DNA of 64,000 bases, from the NCBI RefSeq assembly GCF_004912275.1, contig NZ_STGY01000047.1:9217-73216 (forward strand), in the 5' to 3' direction. The notes beneath the pieces are model-generated. The model searched no databases and was not told the DNA's origin. It worked only from the letters and a program-made list of their open reading frames with translations. Every line of letters starts with the position of its first letter. Positions within the stretch are counted from its first letter, which is position 1. Of the stretch, positions 27,732 through 36,200 are shown in pieces. This DNA comes from Glycomyces buryatensis. GTDB taxonomy: Bacteria; Actinomycetota; Actinomycetes; Mycobacteriales; Micromonosporaceae. The translations under genes and the position numbers were made by a program.

Positions 27732-30344
27732 ATGTTTGAACGGTTTACCGACCGTGCCCGGCGCGTGGTCGTCCTGGCTCAAGAAGAAGCCAGGATGCTC
27801 AACCACAACTACATCGGGACGGAACACATCCTGCTCGGCCTCATTCATGAGGGCGAGGGCGTGGCGGCGAAAGCCCTGGAGAGCCTCGGCATCTCCCTCG
27901 AAGGCGTCCGTCAGCAGGTCGAAGAGATCATCGGGCAGGGCCAGCAGGCCCCCTCCGGGCACATCCCCTTCACCCCGCGGGCGAAGAAGGTGCTCGAACT
28001 GAGCCTGCGTGAGGCACTGCAGTTGGGCCACAACTACATTGGCACCGAACACATTCTGCTCGGCCTGATTCGCGAAGGCGAGGGCGTGGCCGCGCAGGTG
28101 CTCATCAAGCTCGGCGCCGACCTGAACCGGGTCCGCCAGCAGGTGCTGCAGCTGCTCTCTGGATACCAGGGCAAGGAGCCCGCCGGCGCGACCGCCGGTG
28201 GCACCTCGACCGAGGCCCAGCAGTCCGGCTCGCTCGTTTTGGATCAGTTCGGCCGCAACCTGACTCAGGCCGCCCGGGACGGCAAGCTCGACCCGGTCAT
28301 CGGCCGTCAGCGCGAGATCGAACGCGTCATGCAGGTCCTCTCCCGCCGCACCAAGAACAACCCGGTGCTCATCGGCGAGCCCGGCGTCGGCAAGACCGCC
28401 GCCGTCGAGGGCCTGGCGCAGGCGATCACCAAGGGCGAGGTCCCCGAGACGCTCAAGGACAAGCAGCTGTACACGCTGGACCTCGGTGCCCTCGTGGCCG
28501 GCTCCCGCTACCGCGGTGACTTTGAGGAGCGCCTGAAGAAGGTGCTCAAGGAGATCAAGACCCGCGGCGACATCATCCTGTTCATCGACGAGATCCACAC
28601 GCTCGTCGGTGCCGGTGCCGCCGAGGGCGCGATCGACGCCGCCTCGATCCTCAAGCCGATGCTGGCCCGCGGCGAGCTCCAGACGATCGGTGCGACCACG
28701 CTGGACGAGTACCGCAAGTACCTGGAGAAGGACGCCGCTCTCGAGCGCCGCTTCCAGCCGATCCAGGTGGCCGAGCCGAGCCTGGCCCACACCATCGAGA
28801 TACTCAAGGGCCTGCGGGACCGCTACGAGGCGCACCACCGCGTCTCGATCACCGACGGCGCGCTGGTCCAGGCCGCGACGCTGGCGGACCGGTACATCTC
28901 GGACCGCTTCCTGCCGGACAAGGCGATCGACCTGATCGACGAGGCCGGCGCGAGAATGCGCATCCGCCGCATGACCGCACCGCCGGACCTCCGCGAGATC
29001 GACGAGGAGATCGCGGAGACCAGGCGCCAGAAGGAGTCGGCGATCGACGCCCAGGACTTCGAGGCCGCCGCGCGCCTGCGCGACGCCGAGAAGCGCCTCC
29101 ACGACAAGCGCACCAAGCGTGAGCAGGAGTGGAAGGCCGGCGACCTGGACCAGGTCACCGAGGTCGACGAGGAGATGATCTCCGAGGTCCTCGCGAACTG
29201 GACCGGTATCCCGGTGTACAAGCTCACCGAGGAGGAGACCTCGCGTCTGCTCCGCATGGAGGACGAGCTGCACAAGCGGATCATCGGCCAGAAGGACGCC
29301 GTCAAGGCCGTCAGCCAGGCCATCCGCCGTACCCGCGCCGGTCTGAAGGACCCCAAGCGCCCGTCGGGCTCGTTCATCTTCGCCGGTCCGTCCGGTGTCG
29401 GTAAGACCGAGCTGGCCAAGGCCCTCGCGGAGTTCCTGTTCGGCTCGGAGGACTCGCTCATCCAGCTGGACATGTCCGAGTTCCACGACCGCTACACGGT
29501 TTCGCGCCTGGTCGGTGCGCCTCCCGGCTACGTCGGTTACGACGAGGGCGGGCAGCTCACCGAGAAGGTCCGCCGCAAGCCCTTCAGCGTGGTCCTGTTC
29601 GACGAGATCGAGAAGGCCCACCCGGACGTGTTCAACACGCTCCTGCAGATCCTGGAGGACGGGCGCCTGACCGACGGCCAGGGCCGCATCGTGGACTTCA
29701 AGAACACGGTGATCATCCTGACGACGAACCTCGGTTCGCGCGACGTCGGCAAGGCCGTGACGCTGGGCTTCCAGTCCGGCGACGAGGCCGAGAACGACTA
29801 CGAGCGGATGAAGGAGAAGGTCTCCGACGAGCTGAAGAACCACTTCAGGCCGGAGTTCCTCAACCGCATCGACGACACGATCGTGTTCCCGAAGCTCGCC
29901 GAGCCCGAGATCGTCGAGATCGTCGACCTCATGGTCAAGCGCATCGAGGACCAGCTCGCCAACCGCGACATGGCCCTGGAGCTCACCGACAACTCGAAGC
30001 TGTACCTGGGGCACAAGGGCTACGACCCGGTGCTCGGGGCGCGGCCGCTGCGTCGGACGATCCAGCGCGAGATCGAGGACACGCTCTCGGAGAAGATCCT
30101 CTTCAACGAGTTCACGGCCGGGCAGATCATCCTCGTGGACGTCGAAGGCGACCCGAAGGACGTCGAGAACGCCCACCTGACGTTCCGGGGGGCCGACAAG
30201 CCCGCCGGGGTGCCGGACACGCCCCCGGCCGAGCTGGCCGGCGAGCGGGCTCCCAAGAGCCCGGGAGCCGGAACCGGCACGATGCCGCCGAAGAGCCCGG
30301 GCGCCGGGCCCCGCGGAGGCATGGCCGGCGAGGGTGGCGCCTGA
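27732..30344 (+). CDS. clpC: ATP-dependent Clp protease ATPase subunit ClpC
   Basis: 870 residues. The N-terminal double Clp repeat ([32 protein letters not shown] twice) is followed by AAA+ module 1 (Walker [10 protein letters not shown] near 215), a UVR/middle coiled coil (about 410-480), and AAA+ module 2 ([10 protein letters not shown] near 552). The C-terminal tail is Gly/Pro-rich. It unfolds substrates for ClpP; no clpP is present here. The ATG of MFERFTD is preceded by GAGGAGCAG; earlier in-frame codons are not ClpC-like. A ClgR-type operator lies upstream. Confidence 0.97.
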   Translation: MFERFTDRARRVVVLAQEEARMLNHNYIGTEHILLGLIHEGEGVAAKALESLGISLEGVRQQVEEIIGQGQQAPSGHIPFTPRAKKVLELSLREALQLGHNYIGTEHILLGLIREGEGVAAQVLIKLGADLNRVRQQVLQLLSGYQGKEPAGATAGGTSTEAQQSGSLVLDQFGRNLTQAARDGKLDPVIGRQREIERVMQVLSRRTKNNPVLIGEPGVGKTAAVEGLAQAITKGEVPETLKDKQLYTLDLGALVAGSRYRGDFEERLKKVLKEIKTRGDIILFIDEIHTLVGAGAAEGAIDAASILKPMLARGELQTIGATTLDEYRKYLEKDAALERRFQPIQVAEPSLAHTIEILKGLRDRYEAHHRVSITDGALVQAATLADRYISDRFLPDKAIDLIDEAGARMRIRRMTAPPDLREIDEEIAETRRQKESAIDAQDFEAAARLRDAEKRLHDKRTKREQEWKAGDLDQVTEVDEEMISEVLANWTGIPVYKLTEEETSRLLRMEDELHKRIIGQKDAVKAVSQAIRRTRAGLKDPKRPSGSFIFAGPSGVGKTELAKALAEFLFGSEDSLIQLDMSEFHDRYTVSRLVGAPPGYVGYDEGGQLTEKVRRKPFSVVLFDEIEKAHPDVFNTLLQILEDGRLTDGQGRIVDFKNTVIILTTNLGSRDVGKAVTLGFQSGDEAENDYERMKEKVSDELKNHFRPEFLNRIDDTIVFPKLAEPEIVEIVDLMVKRIEDQLANRDMALELTDNSKLYLGHKGYDPVLGARPLRRTIQREIEDTLSEKILFNEFTAGQIILVDVEGDPKDVENAHLTFRGADKPAGVPDTPPAELAGERAPKSPGAGTGTMPPKSPGAGPRGGMAGEGGA

Positions 30345-30436
30345 ACCGCAGGCGGATAAGCGAATAGCGTGACGGGACGGGACCTGCGGGTTCCGTCCCG
30401 CTCGCTTCCTTGACGAAGACGAGAGGAGCAGCGGCC

Positions 30437-30802
30437 ATGGCAGAGGCAACCGCACTCGAACCGATCTGCGAAGTGGTGGTCACCGGCCCCCGCACCAGTC
30501 TCATGCAGCAGATGGCCGAGGACCTGGTGAACGAGCGGCTGGTCGCGTGCGCGCAGCGCGTCGACCCGATCCGTTCGACGTTCCGCTGGAACGGCGGCGT
30601 CGACCACCAAGTGGAGGAGCGGGTCTGCTTCCACACCCGCGCCTCGCTGGTGCCGGTGATCGTCCTGCGGGTCAAGGCGCTGCATCCGTACGACGTGCCT
30701 TGCGTCCTGGCATTCCCGGTCATGGCGGTCAACCCCGCCTACCACGCATGGGTGATCACCGAGACCGCCGAAGCCGACACGGACCCGACCGGCCCGGCCT
30801 GA
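30437..30802 (+). CDS. cutA: CutA1-like divalent-cation tolerance protein
   Basis: 121 residues. CutA trimer motifs: LVNERLVACAQRV, STFRWNGGVDHQVEERVCFHT in pieces, VKALHPYDVPCVLAFPV, and a closing NPAYHAWV segment. CutA1 is ubiquitous and linked to metal tolerance, though its molecular role is unclear. The ATG (MAEATAL) has GAGAGGAGC upstream. It ends in a strong terminator. Confidence 0.85.
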   Translation: MAEATALEPICEVVVTGPRTSLMQQMAEDLVNERLVACAQRVDPIRSTFRWNGGVDHQVEERVCFHTRASLVPVIVLRVKALHPYDVPCVLAFPVMAVNPAYHAWVITETAEADTDPTGPA

Positions 30803-30831
30803 CGGCGGAGGCCCTGCTCGGGACCCGCACG

Positions 30832-30862
30832 AAAAACGCCGGAGCGTGAGCTCCGGCGTTTT
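30832..30862. terminator. Rho-independent terminator after cutA (copy 1 of a repeat)
   Basis: AACGCCGGAGC-GTGA-GCTCCGGCGTT with an A-run before and T-run after, so it can act on both strands. A 30-nt block including it recurs identically at 32743-32772. Confidence 0.9.
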
Positions 30863-30988
30863 GGCCGTCGACGAGTGGCGGGACCGACTGGTTCTCCGCC
30901 GATCGCGACACCCGGCGGATTTTGGGGTAGATGCCGCAGACGATGACTGCGATCGCGGCCGGTCACCACTGCATCGACTGGCAGTCTA

Positions 30989-31018
30989 TTGAGGCCTCGT
31001 AGCATTCGCTTATAGGAT
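30989..31018 (+). promoter_or_regulatory. Promoter of the lipoprotein gene
   Basis: TTGAGG (30989-30994), an 18-bp spacer and TAGGAT (31013-31018). The -10 box ends 6 nt before the GTG start, implying a leaderless transcript. Confidence 0.55.
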
Positions 31019-31024
31019 CACCGC

Positions 31025-31750
31025 GTGCCCCTCCTGAACAGACGCATGACCCCTGCCCTCATCGCATTCGCTGCCCTCGCGACGATCACCGCAGCCTGTA
31101 CCCAGGTCGAACCTCCCCGAACCGCTGATCTCTATGAGGTTTTCACCGGTCCGAGACACGACCACTGGTGCGACGAAGGAGATGAGGCGCGCCTCTTGGA
31201 GAACGGCGCGGACCTGATGGGCCCGCACTTCTCGATCTCCTTCCTCTGCCACTTCACCGAGACCGGGCAGTCCGAGCTGCTGCCCGACATCCCCCTGCTC
31301 GCCGAAGGCACCGAGCTCCTCCTCAACCAGATCGCCCATGCCCATACCTACAGTTCTGAGGTCGGGCCGGGCCCGGTGAACACGTGGATCGAGGCTGGAC
31401 CTGAACGAATCGACCTCGCCGAACCGCCGATGCACGGAGGTCATCTGGCAGTAGTCGTCCCCACCGGCGAGGACGCGGTGTTGTGGATCGAGGACGAGGG
31501 TCGTGCCCAGGGCTTGGACCTGCGAACCGGTGAGCAGATCGATCCGGTGGCCGCCTATTACAACGGCCTGGGCCTGTGGACCGAGAGGACGGACGCGTTC
31601 AGATACGTGGACTTGCAGTTCTCGAGCGAGAACGACACATGGACGATGGACTGCGCCTCCAATCTGGCGGAAATCACGCGCTCGGTGTGGTCCGACGATT
31701 TCGGTTGGACCCCCGAGGGTTCGGCCCTCATCACGATCGAGTTCTGGTGA
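31025..31750 (+). CDS. Lipoprotein of unknown function, cut by an in-frame TGA
   Basis: 241 residues. A lipoprotein signal (LIAFAALATITAAC, lipobox cysteine at 25) is followed by an extracellular domain with several cysteines (WCDEGD, FLCHF, MDCASN). Translation in this frame ends at TGA 31748-31750, yet the same frame stays open and protein-like for 96 more codons to 32041. The codon context is Trp-TGA-Cys. The whole 339-codon frame looks like one ancestral gene with a nonsense change. No domain was recognised. Confidence 0.65.
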   Translation: MPLLNRRMTPALIAFAALATITAACTQVEPPRTADLYEVFTGPRHDHWCDEGDEARLLENGADLMGPHFSISFLCHFTETGQSELLPDIPLLAEGTELLLNQIAHAHTYSSEVGPGPVNTWIEAGPERIDLAEPPMHGGHLAVVVPTGEDAVLWIEDEGRAQGLDLRTGEQIDPVAAYYNGLGLWTERTDAFRYVDLQFSSENDTWTMDCASNLAEITRSVWSDDFGWTPEGSALITIEFW

Positions 31751-32041
31751 TGCACCGGCGATGACGTCTATGACAAGACCACTTGGACACTCGACCCCGA
31801 GAAGTCGATGGTGGCGTTCACGGGTGAGCAGCAGCCCGTTCAACCGCTCGACTGGAGCACCCACCCGTCCGCGACCGAATCCAACGGTGAGACGCACACC
31901 GTGGTGTTCGAGGTCCCCGCTGACGCCCGCGAGATCAAGGTGCTCTTCACGCCGGCCGGCGAACTGATCGAGCACAGCAGTGGGGACATCTACCAACTTC
32001 GCGAAATGCCCGAGATCACGCAATGGGAAGTGAGCTTCTAG
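31751..32041 (+). pseudogene. C-terminal continuation of the lipoprotein gene after the in-frame TGA
   Basis: Same frame as the preceding 241 codons with no shift. It has normal high-GC codon use and a sensible protein sequence (TTWTLDPEKSMVAF, HTVVFEVPADAREIKVLF, ending ITQWEVSF). No ribosome-binding site supports separate translation, although an in-frame GTG/ATG exists near 31808. Possibilities are a pseudogene, stop-codon readthrough, or a sequencing error. Confidence 0.55.
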
Positions 32042-32231
32042 CCGAGCAGTGTCCCGCACGAGCTCCTGGGTCTCCAACCGCCGATTGGCGCTATGGAAAG
32101 GCCCCTCGGCCGGTGAGGCACCTCCTCGCGCGCCAGGAAGATCGGTTGGCATTGCCGCGAACCGCCGAATCCTCGGTCTGTTCATTGGCGGACGGTGGAT
32201 CTTGTCGGTCCTCGGCGCTACGGTGCTTCCT

Positions 32232-32693
32232 ATGGCGAGGACCGACCAGGCATCCAGGGACATCGCGGCGTCCACCGAGCGGGTCTATGCCGCGTTCGTC
32301 GACCCCGACGCGCTCGCGGCGTGGTTGCCGCCCGAGGGGATGAGCGGCCGCTTCGAGCGGTTCGACGCCCGACCGGGCGGGTCGTACCGCCTGGTGCTGA
32401 CCTACGACGACGCCTCCGGCGCCTCGGGTAAGGCCACCGTCGATTCGGACATTGTCGAGGCTCGTTTCATCGATCTCGTCCCCGGCGAGAAGGTCGTGCA
32501 GGAGATCGACTTCGTCTCGGACGATGCCGCCTTCGCCGGCACGATGACCATGACGTGGAGCGTCACCCCGATCAGTGGGGGCTCGCGGGTCGCGATCCGC
32601 GCCGACGACGTCCCGCCCGGCATCTCGGCCGAGGACCACGCCGCCGGACTGGCCTCCTCACTCGCGAACCTCGCCGCCTACCTGGAGCGGTAG
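32232..32693 (+). CDS. SRPBCC/AHSA1-family protein
   Basis: 153 residues with the START-like SRPBCC fold: an N-terminal strand and helix (ASTERVYAAFVDPDALAAWLPP), the GGSYRLVLTY strand, VPGEKVVQEIDF, TMTWSVTP, and a long C-terminal helix (EDHAAGLASSLANLAAYLE). Proteins of this family bind hydrophobic ligands or activate Hsp90-like partners. No ligand is deducible. The ATG (MARTDQ) is chosen by homology; the frame is open upstream. Confidence 0.8.
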   Translation: MARTDQASRDIAASTERVYAAFVDPDALAAWLPPEGMSGRFERFDARPGGSYRLVLTYDDASGASGKATVDSDIVEARFIDLVPGEKVVQEIDFVSDDAAFAGTMTMTWSVTPISGGSRVAIRADDVPPGISAEDHAAGLASSLANLAAYLER

Positions 32694-32744
32694 CCCAGTC
32701 CCGTGCGGCCCGGCCTTGTGGCGGGCCGATTTGAGGGCATACAA

Positions 32745-32778
32745 AAACGCCGGAGCGTGAGCTCCGGCGTTTCTTTTT
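32745..32778. terminator. Rho-independent terminator (copy 2 of the repeat)
   Basis: AAACGCCGGAGC-GTGA-GCTCCGGCGTTT followed by CTTTTT. The hairpin is the same sequence as the one after cutA. Confidence 0.9.
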
Positions 32779-32782
32779 CCTA

Positions 32783-33079
32783 TTGGCGGAGCTACTGAAG
32801 GATTTTTCGAACAGGTTTGCGCAGGTAGACGGTCTGTGCAAGAGGTTGGTTGAAGAGGTCAAACCGGGCAGGGGCATCGATGGGGCCGTAGACGGGGAGA
32901 GACGGCGCGGGCTTCCGGCGCCGCGCCCGTTGAGCAAACGACTCACCCCAGCCGACCGACAGGAGCTCATCGAGGAGTTCCTCGCCGGGACCCGTCAGAC
33001 CGACCTCGCCGAGCAGTACGGCATCGGGCTCTCAAGCGTCCAGGGCAACATTCGCAAGGCTGGTGCACGCCGAGGGTAG
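32783..33079 (+). CDS. Small helix-turn-helix protein, resolvase-HTH-like
   Basis: 98 residues with a TTG start. The N-terminal half is charged and helical. The C-terminal half is a Hin/resolvase-type HTH (LTPADRQELIEEFLAGTRQTDLAEQYGIGLSSVQGNI). It lacks any recombinase catalytic domain, so it may be a regulator or a recombinase remnant. It lies directly before the giant NTPase gene, at the left edge of the accessory region. Confidence 0.6.
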   Translation: MAELLKDFSNRFAQVDGLCKRLVEEVKPGRGIDGAVDGERRRGLPAPRPLSKRLTPADRQELIEEFLAGTRQTDLAEQYGIGLSSVQGNIRKAGARRG

Positions 33080-33240
33080 GGGGCAGCCTGTCGCTGACTG
33101 GCAGGTTGAGCACTTGAACTCCCACGGCTGTTGAGTTTCTGGATCGCCTGGTCGACTTGATCCTTCCTGGGCTCGCATCGGGGCTTTGGCAGAGTTTTCG
33201 GTCGGCAACGTCGGTCTGAACCGTTGATGGCTGACCGTCG

Positions 33241-33257
33241 GGGTACTGCAATACCCT
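33241..33257 (+). promoter_or_regulatory. Promoter/operator of the giant NTPase gene
   Basis: TACCCT (33252-33257) ends 6 nt before the ATG, suggesting a leaderless transcript. It lies inside an inverted repeat GGGTA...TACCC (33241-33256), so a repressor bound there would block the -10 box. No good -35 box was found. Confidence 0.35.
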
Positions 33258-33263
33258 GGGAAG

Positions 33264-36200
33264 ATGTCAAACGGTCAGAAGGCTGCAACGGGTGCGAGTT
33301 CGTACTCAACGGGTGGAGGTGGGACGGTCTTGGAGCACCGCTACGGGGCGGTGCTCCTTGCTTCCCTTCTGTTGAGCGACCCGGTGGCGGCCCTGGGCGA
33401 CGACGTAGTACCGGAGGCGATTCTCTTCCAGGCCAGCTTGTCGAGCCCGGTTGATGACCTTGTGGTGATCGGTCGCGCCCCGGATGGTTCTGAGCGGTGC
33501 TTGTCGATTGGGGTTCGCCGGAACCCGGGGCTAACTGCAAGTGATACTGCATCAGCTGAGTTGCTGGTGTCGTATCTGCGCATCGTCACCGAGCATTGGG
33601 CAAAGGTCCGTTCAGGGCACTGGAGGCTCGCGCTTGCGGTCGCGGGCTGGAATCCTGCGGCCAAGCAACTGCATGAGCTGGCCCGATTCGCCCGCGAGGC
33701 GCCTGACGAGGCATCGTTCCGTGCCGCGGTCAAGCGGCCAGGTAGCACAAACGCGAAGGTCCGCTCGCGGTTGGATGCTGTCGATACCCTCGTCGGCGAG
33801 GCAGCGTCCGATCCGAAGGTGACGACTGAGTGCACAGCGGGGGAGCTGACCTGGCGGGTGCTCCACCAACTTTCGGTGCTTGACCTTCGTCTCGAAGGTG
33901 TGGACGGATCTGACCGCACCGAGACGGTGCGCCGCCTTCGCGCCATCGTGCCCGACGGGTCGGTGGACAGGGCCGACGCGCTCTTCGCAAGGCTCGAGGA
34001 GCTTTCGGATCGTTATGCGCCGGCCGAGGCCCGGGTTGCTGAGACGTCGCTGCGCCGAGACTTGCAGGGCGTAGTGGTCGATCGAAACCCTACGTACGCT
34101 GCGGCTTGGAGGGCTCTGGACTCGTTGTCCGAGGACGCTGAAAGCGACGTCCGATTCAGCATGGGCAACAACGCACACCGCCTCGAGCTTCCTCGTACTG
34201 CGGTCAGCGAAGCCGTGACGAAAGCGATGGCCACAGCTGGAACTGAAGGTTCAGCCCTCGTGGTCACTGGAGAACCTGATGTTGGTAAGTCGGCCCTGGT
34301 CGTCCGTGAAGCACGCCGGATGCGCGAGGCCCAGGTCGCAGTGACTGTTCTCAACCTGCGACATCTGCCCACTAGCTTGGACGAGTTCGAAGCACGGCTG
34401 CAAGCTCGCCTCTCTAGTGTTCTGGGTGCCTCCGCCGTCGGCGGGGGACGCTTGTTGGTGATCGATGGCGCCGAGTCGGTCTTGGAAGGCCGCGATCGGA
34501 TGCTGAAGGCGCTCGCACGAGCGGCTGCGGCTGCCGGTCTTGGTCTGATAGCAGTGACCAGAGCTGATGGAGCCAGCTTGGTCGAGGAAATACTCAGGCA
34601 GGTGTTCGGCGGTGAAGCGGTGCCGGACGGGGCGGACCAGGCTCACGTTCGCCAATGCAGCATCCCAGTTCTTGACCCGATCGAGGTCAAGCAGTTGATC
34701 GAGCGTTTTCCGGTACTGGGCCGGTGGGCCGATGACGAGCGGGCGCGCTGGCTGTTTGCCAGGCTCGGTCTCGTCGAGATGCTGCTTCGGGCCGGCCCGG
34801 ACGCCGCCGTGCCCGATGGCGCCGTTTCCGAGGCGCATCTGTTCAACACGGTGTGGGGCCAGCTCGTACGGCAGGGCGAACGGTGGGATCAAGGTCGGCC
34901 CTCGCCAGATGCTCGCGACCAGGCATTGAGGACGCTGGCCTCCCGCGAGCTGCTGCCAAACCATCCCACGTCTCCAGATCCAGATGCGCTACCGTCGCTG
35001 CGCTCCGACGGGTTGCTTGCGCCCGTCAATCCCGCGAGAACTTGGAATCAGCCTGTGCAGTTCGCGAGTGACCTGGTTCGCGATATGGCCCTGACCTATG
35101 TCCTTGCTGGGCAACTGAATCTCCTAGCCGAGGCCGCGGCGCCCCGCTGGTCGATTCGCGCCGCCCGCATCGCTTGCCAGACGCGACTGCTCGAAGCCGC
35201 CGACGCGCAGCGAGCGCTCCGAGACCTACAGGCCGAATTCGACCAGATTGCGCCGGGCCACGGTGCTCGATGGTCGGAAGTTCCTCTGGAGGCGGCACTC
35301 ACACTCGGAACCGCCAAGGAGACCCTCGAAGCAGCTTGGCCCGACCTGACCGCAGCCGAATTCACCGGACTGCGGCAGGTGATTCGATTGGCCATGCAGC
35401 GCTATGCCACCGGAGAGGTAGCTGACCCGGTGGTCTTCGCACCCCTCGTTGAACTGCTGTTCCTTCGCGACCACACGCACGAACAGGACCAGTTCGATTG
35501 GCAGCTCGAGGAATCTGTTCAGAAGCTGGTCCTGATGTGGCTGCGAGGGCTTGCTACCAGCGACACGGGAGCTTCGATCTCGCTCCGCCAGCGCGTCCGC
35601 GACCGCATTCTCGACACCGTAACGGATCAGAAGGACGAGTTCGTGCTGGAAGCGCTGGCGATGCTCGGTCCCGATCTCGACGAACGCGCCCAGGCGCACG
35701 TCGAGCGTGCCTGCGCCGAACGGGGCTTTGACCTTTCGGCCGTCGTCGAGAACCCTTGGGCCGTGGTGATGATGGCGAGGTATCACCCTGACCTGCTGCT
35801 GGACACCACCGAGTCCTACTACATAGAGCAGTACGATCCGGTCAAAGCTGAAGGCGGATGGTACGACGGCGCCCTTGAGGAGGGTATTCGCGGCCACAGC
35901 CGCTACGGCGGCTTCGGTGCTCCGATGGCGGGTCGGTACTTCGGTCCATTCTGGCAGCTGCTTGTAGCCCGTCCGGTGCCCACTCTTGCGATGATCAATC
36001 GAATGCTGGACCATGCGGCAGCGATCCGCGTCCGCGGCCATCATCCGGACACCTTGCCGCTCGAGGAGATGCCGGGACTTCCGCTCGACCTTCCCGGCGT
36101 CGGCACCCGACACTGTGTAGGCGATGGGCACGTGTGGTCCTGGTATCGCGGGTCGACCGTTGGCCCCTACCCTTGCATGAGCGCACTGCTGGCGGTTGAG

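Noticed and set aside
27597-30455. 952-codon minus-strand frame opposite clpC
   Set aside because: A mirror of clpC codon bias; Leu/Val/Asp-rich with no motifs.
31748-31760. TGA as a selenocysteine codon
   Set aside because: No convincing SECIS-like hairpin immediately downstream, and the product is a secreted lipoprotein; a nonsense change is simpler.
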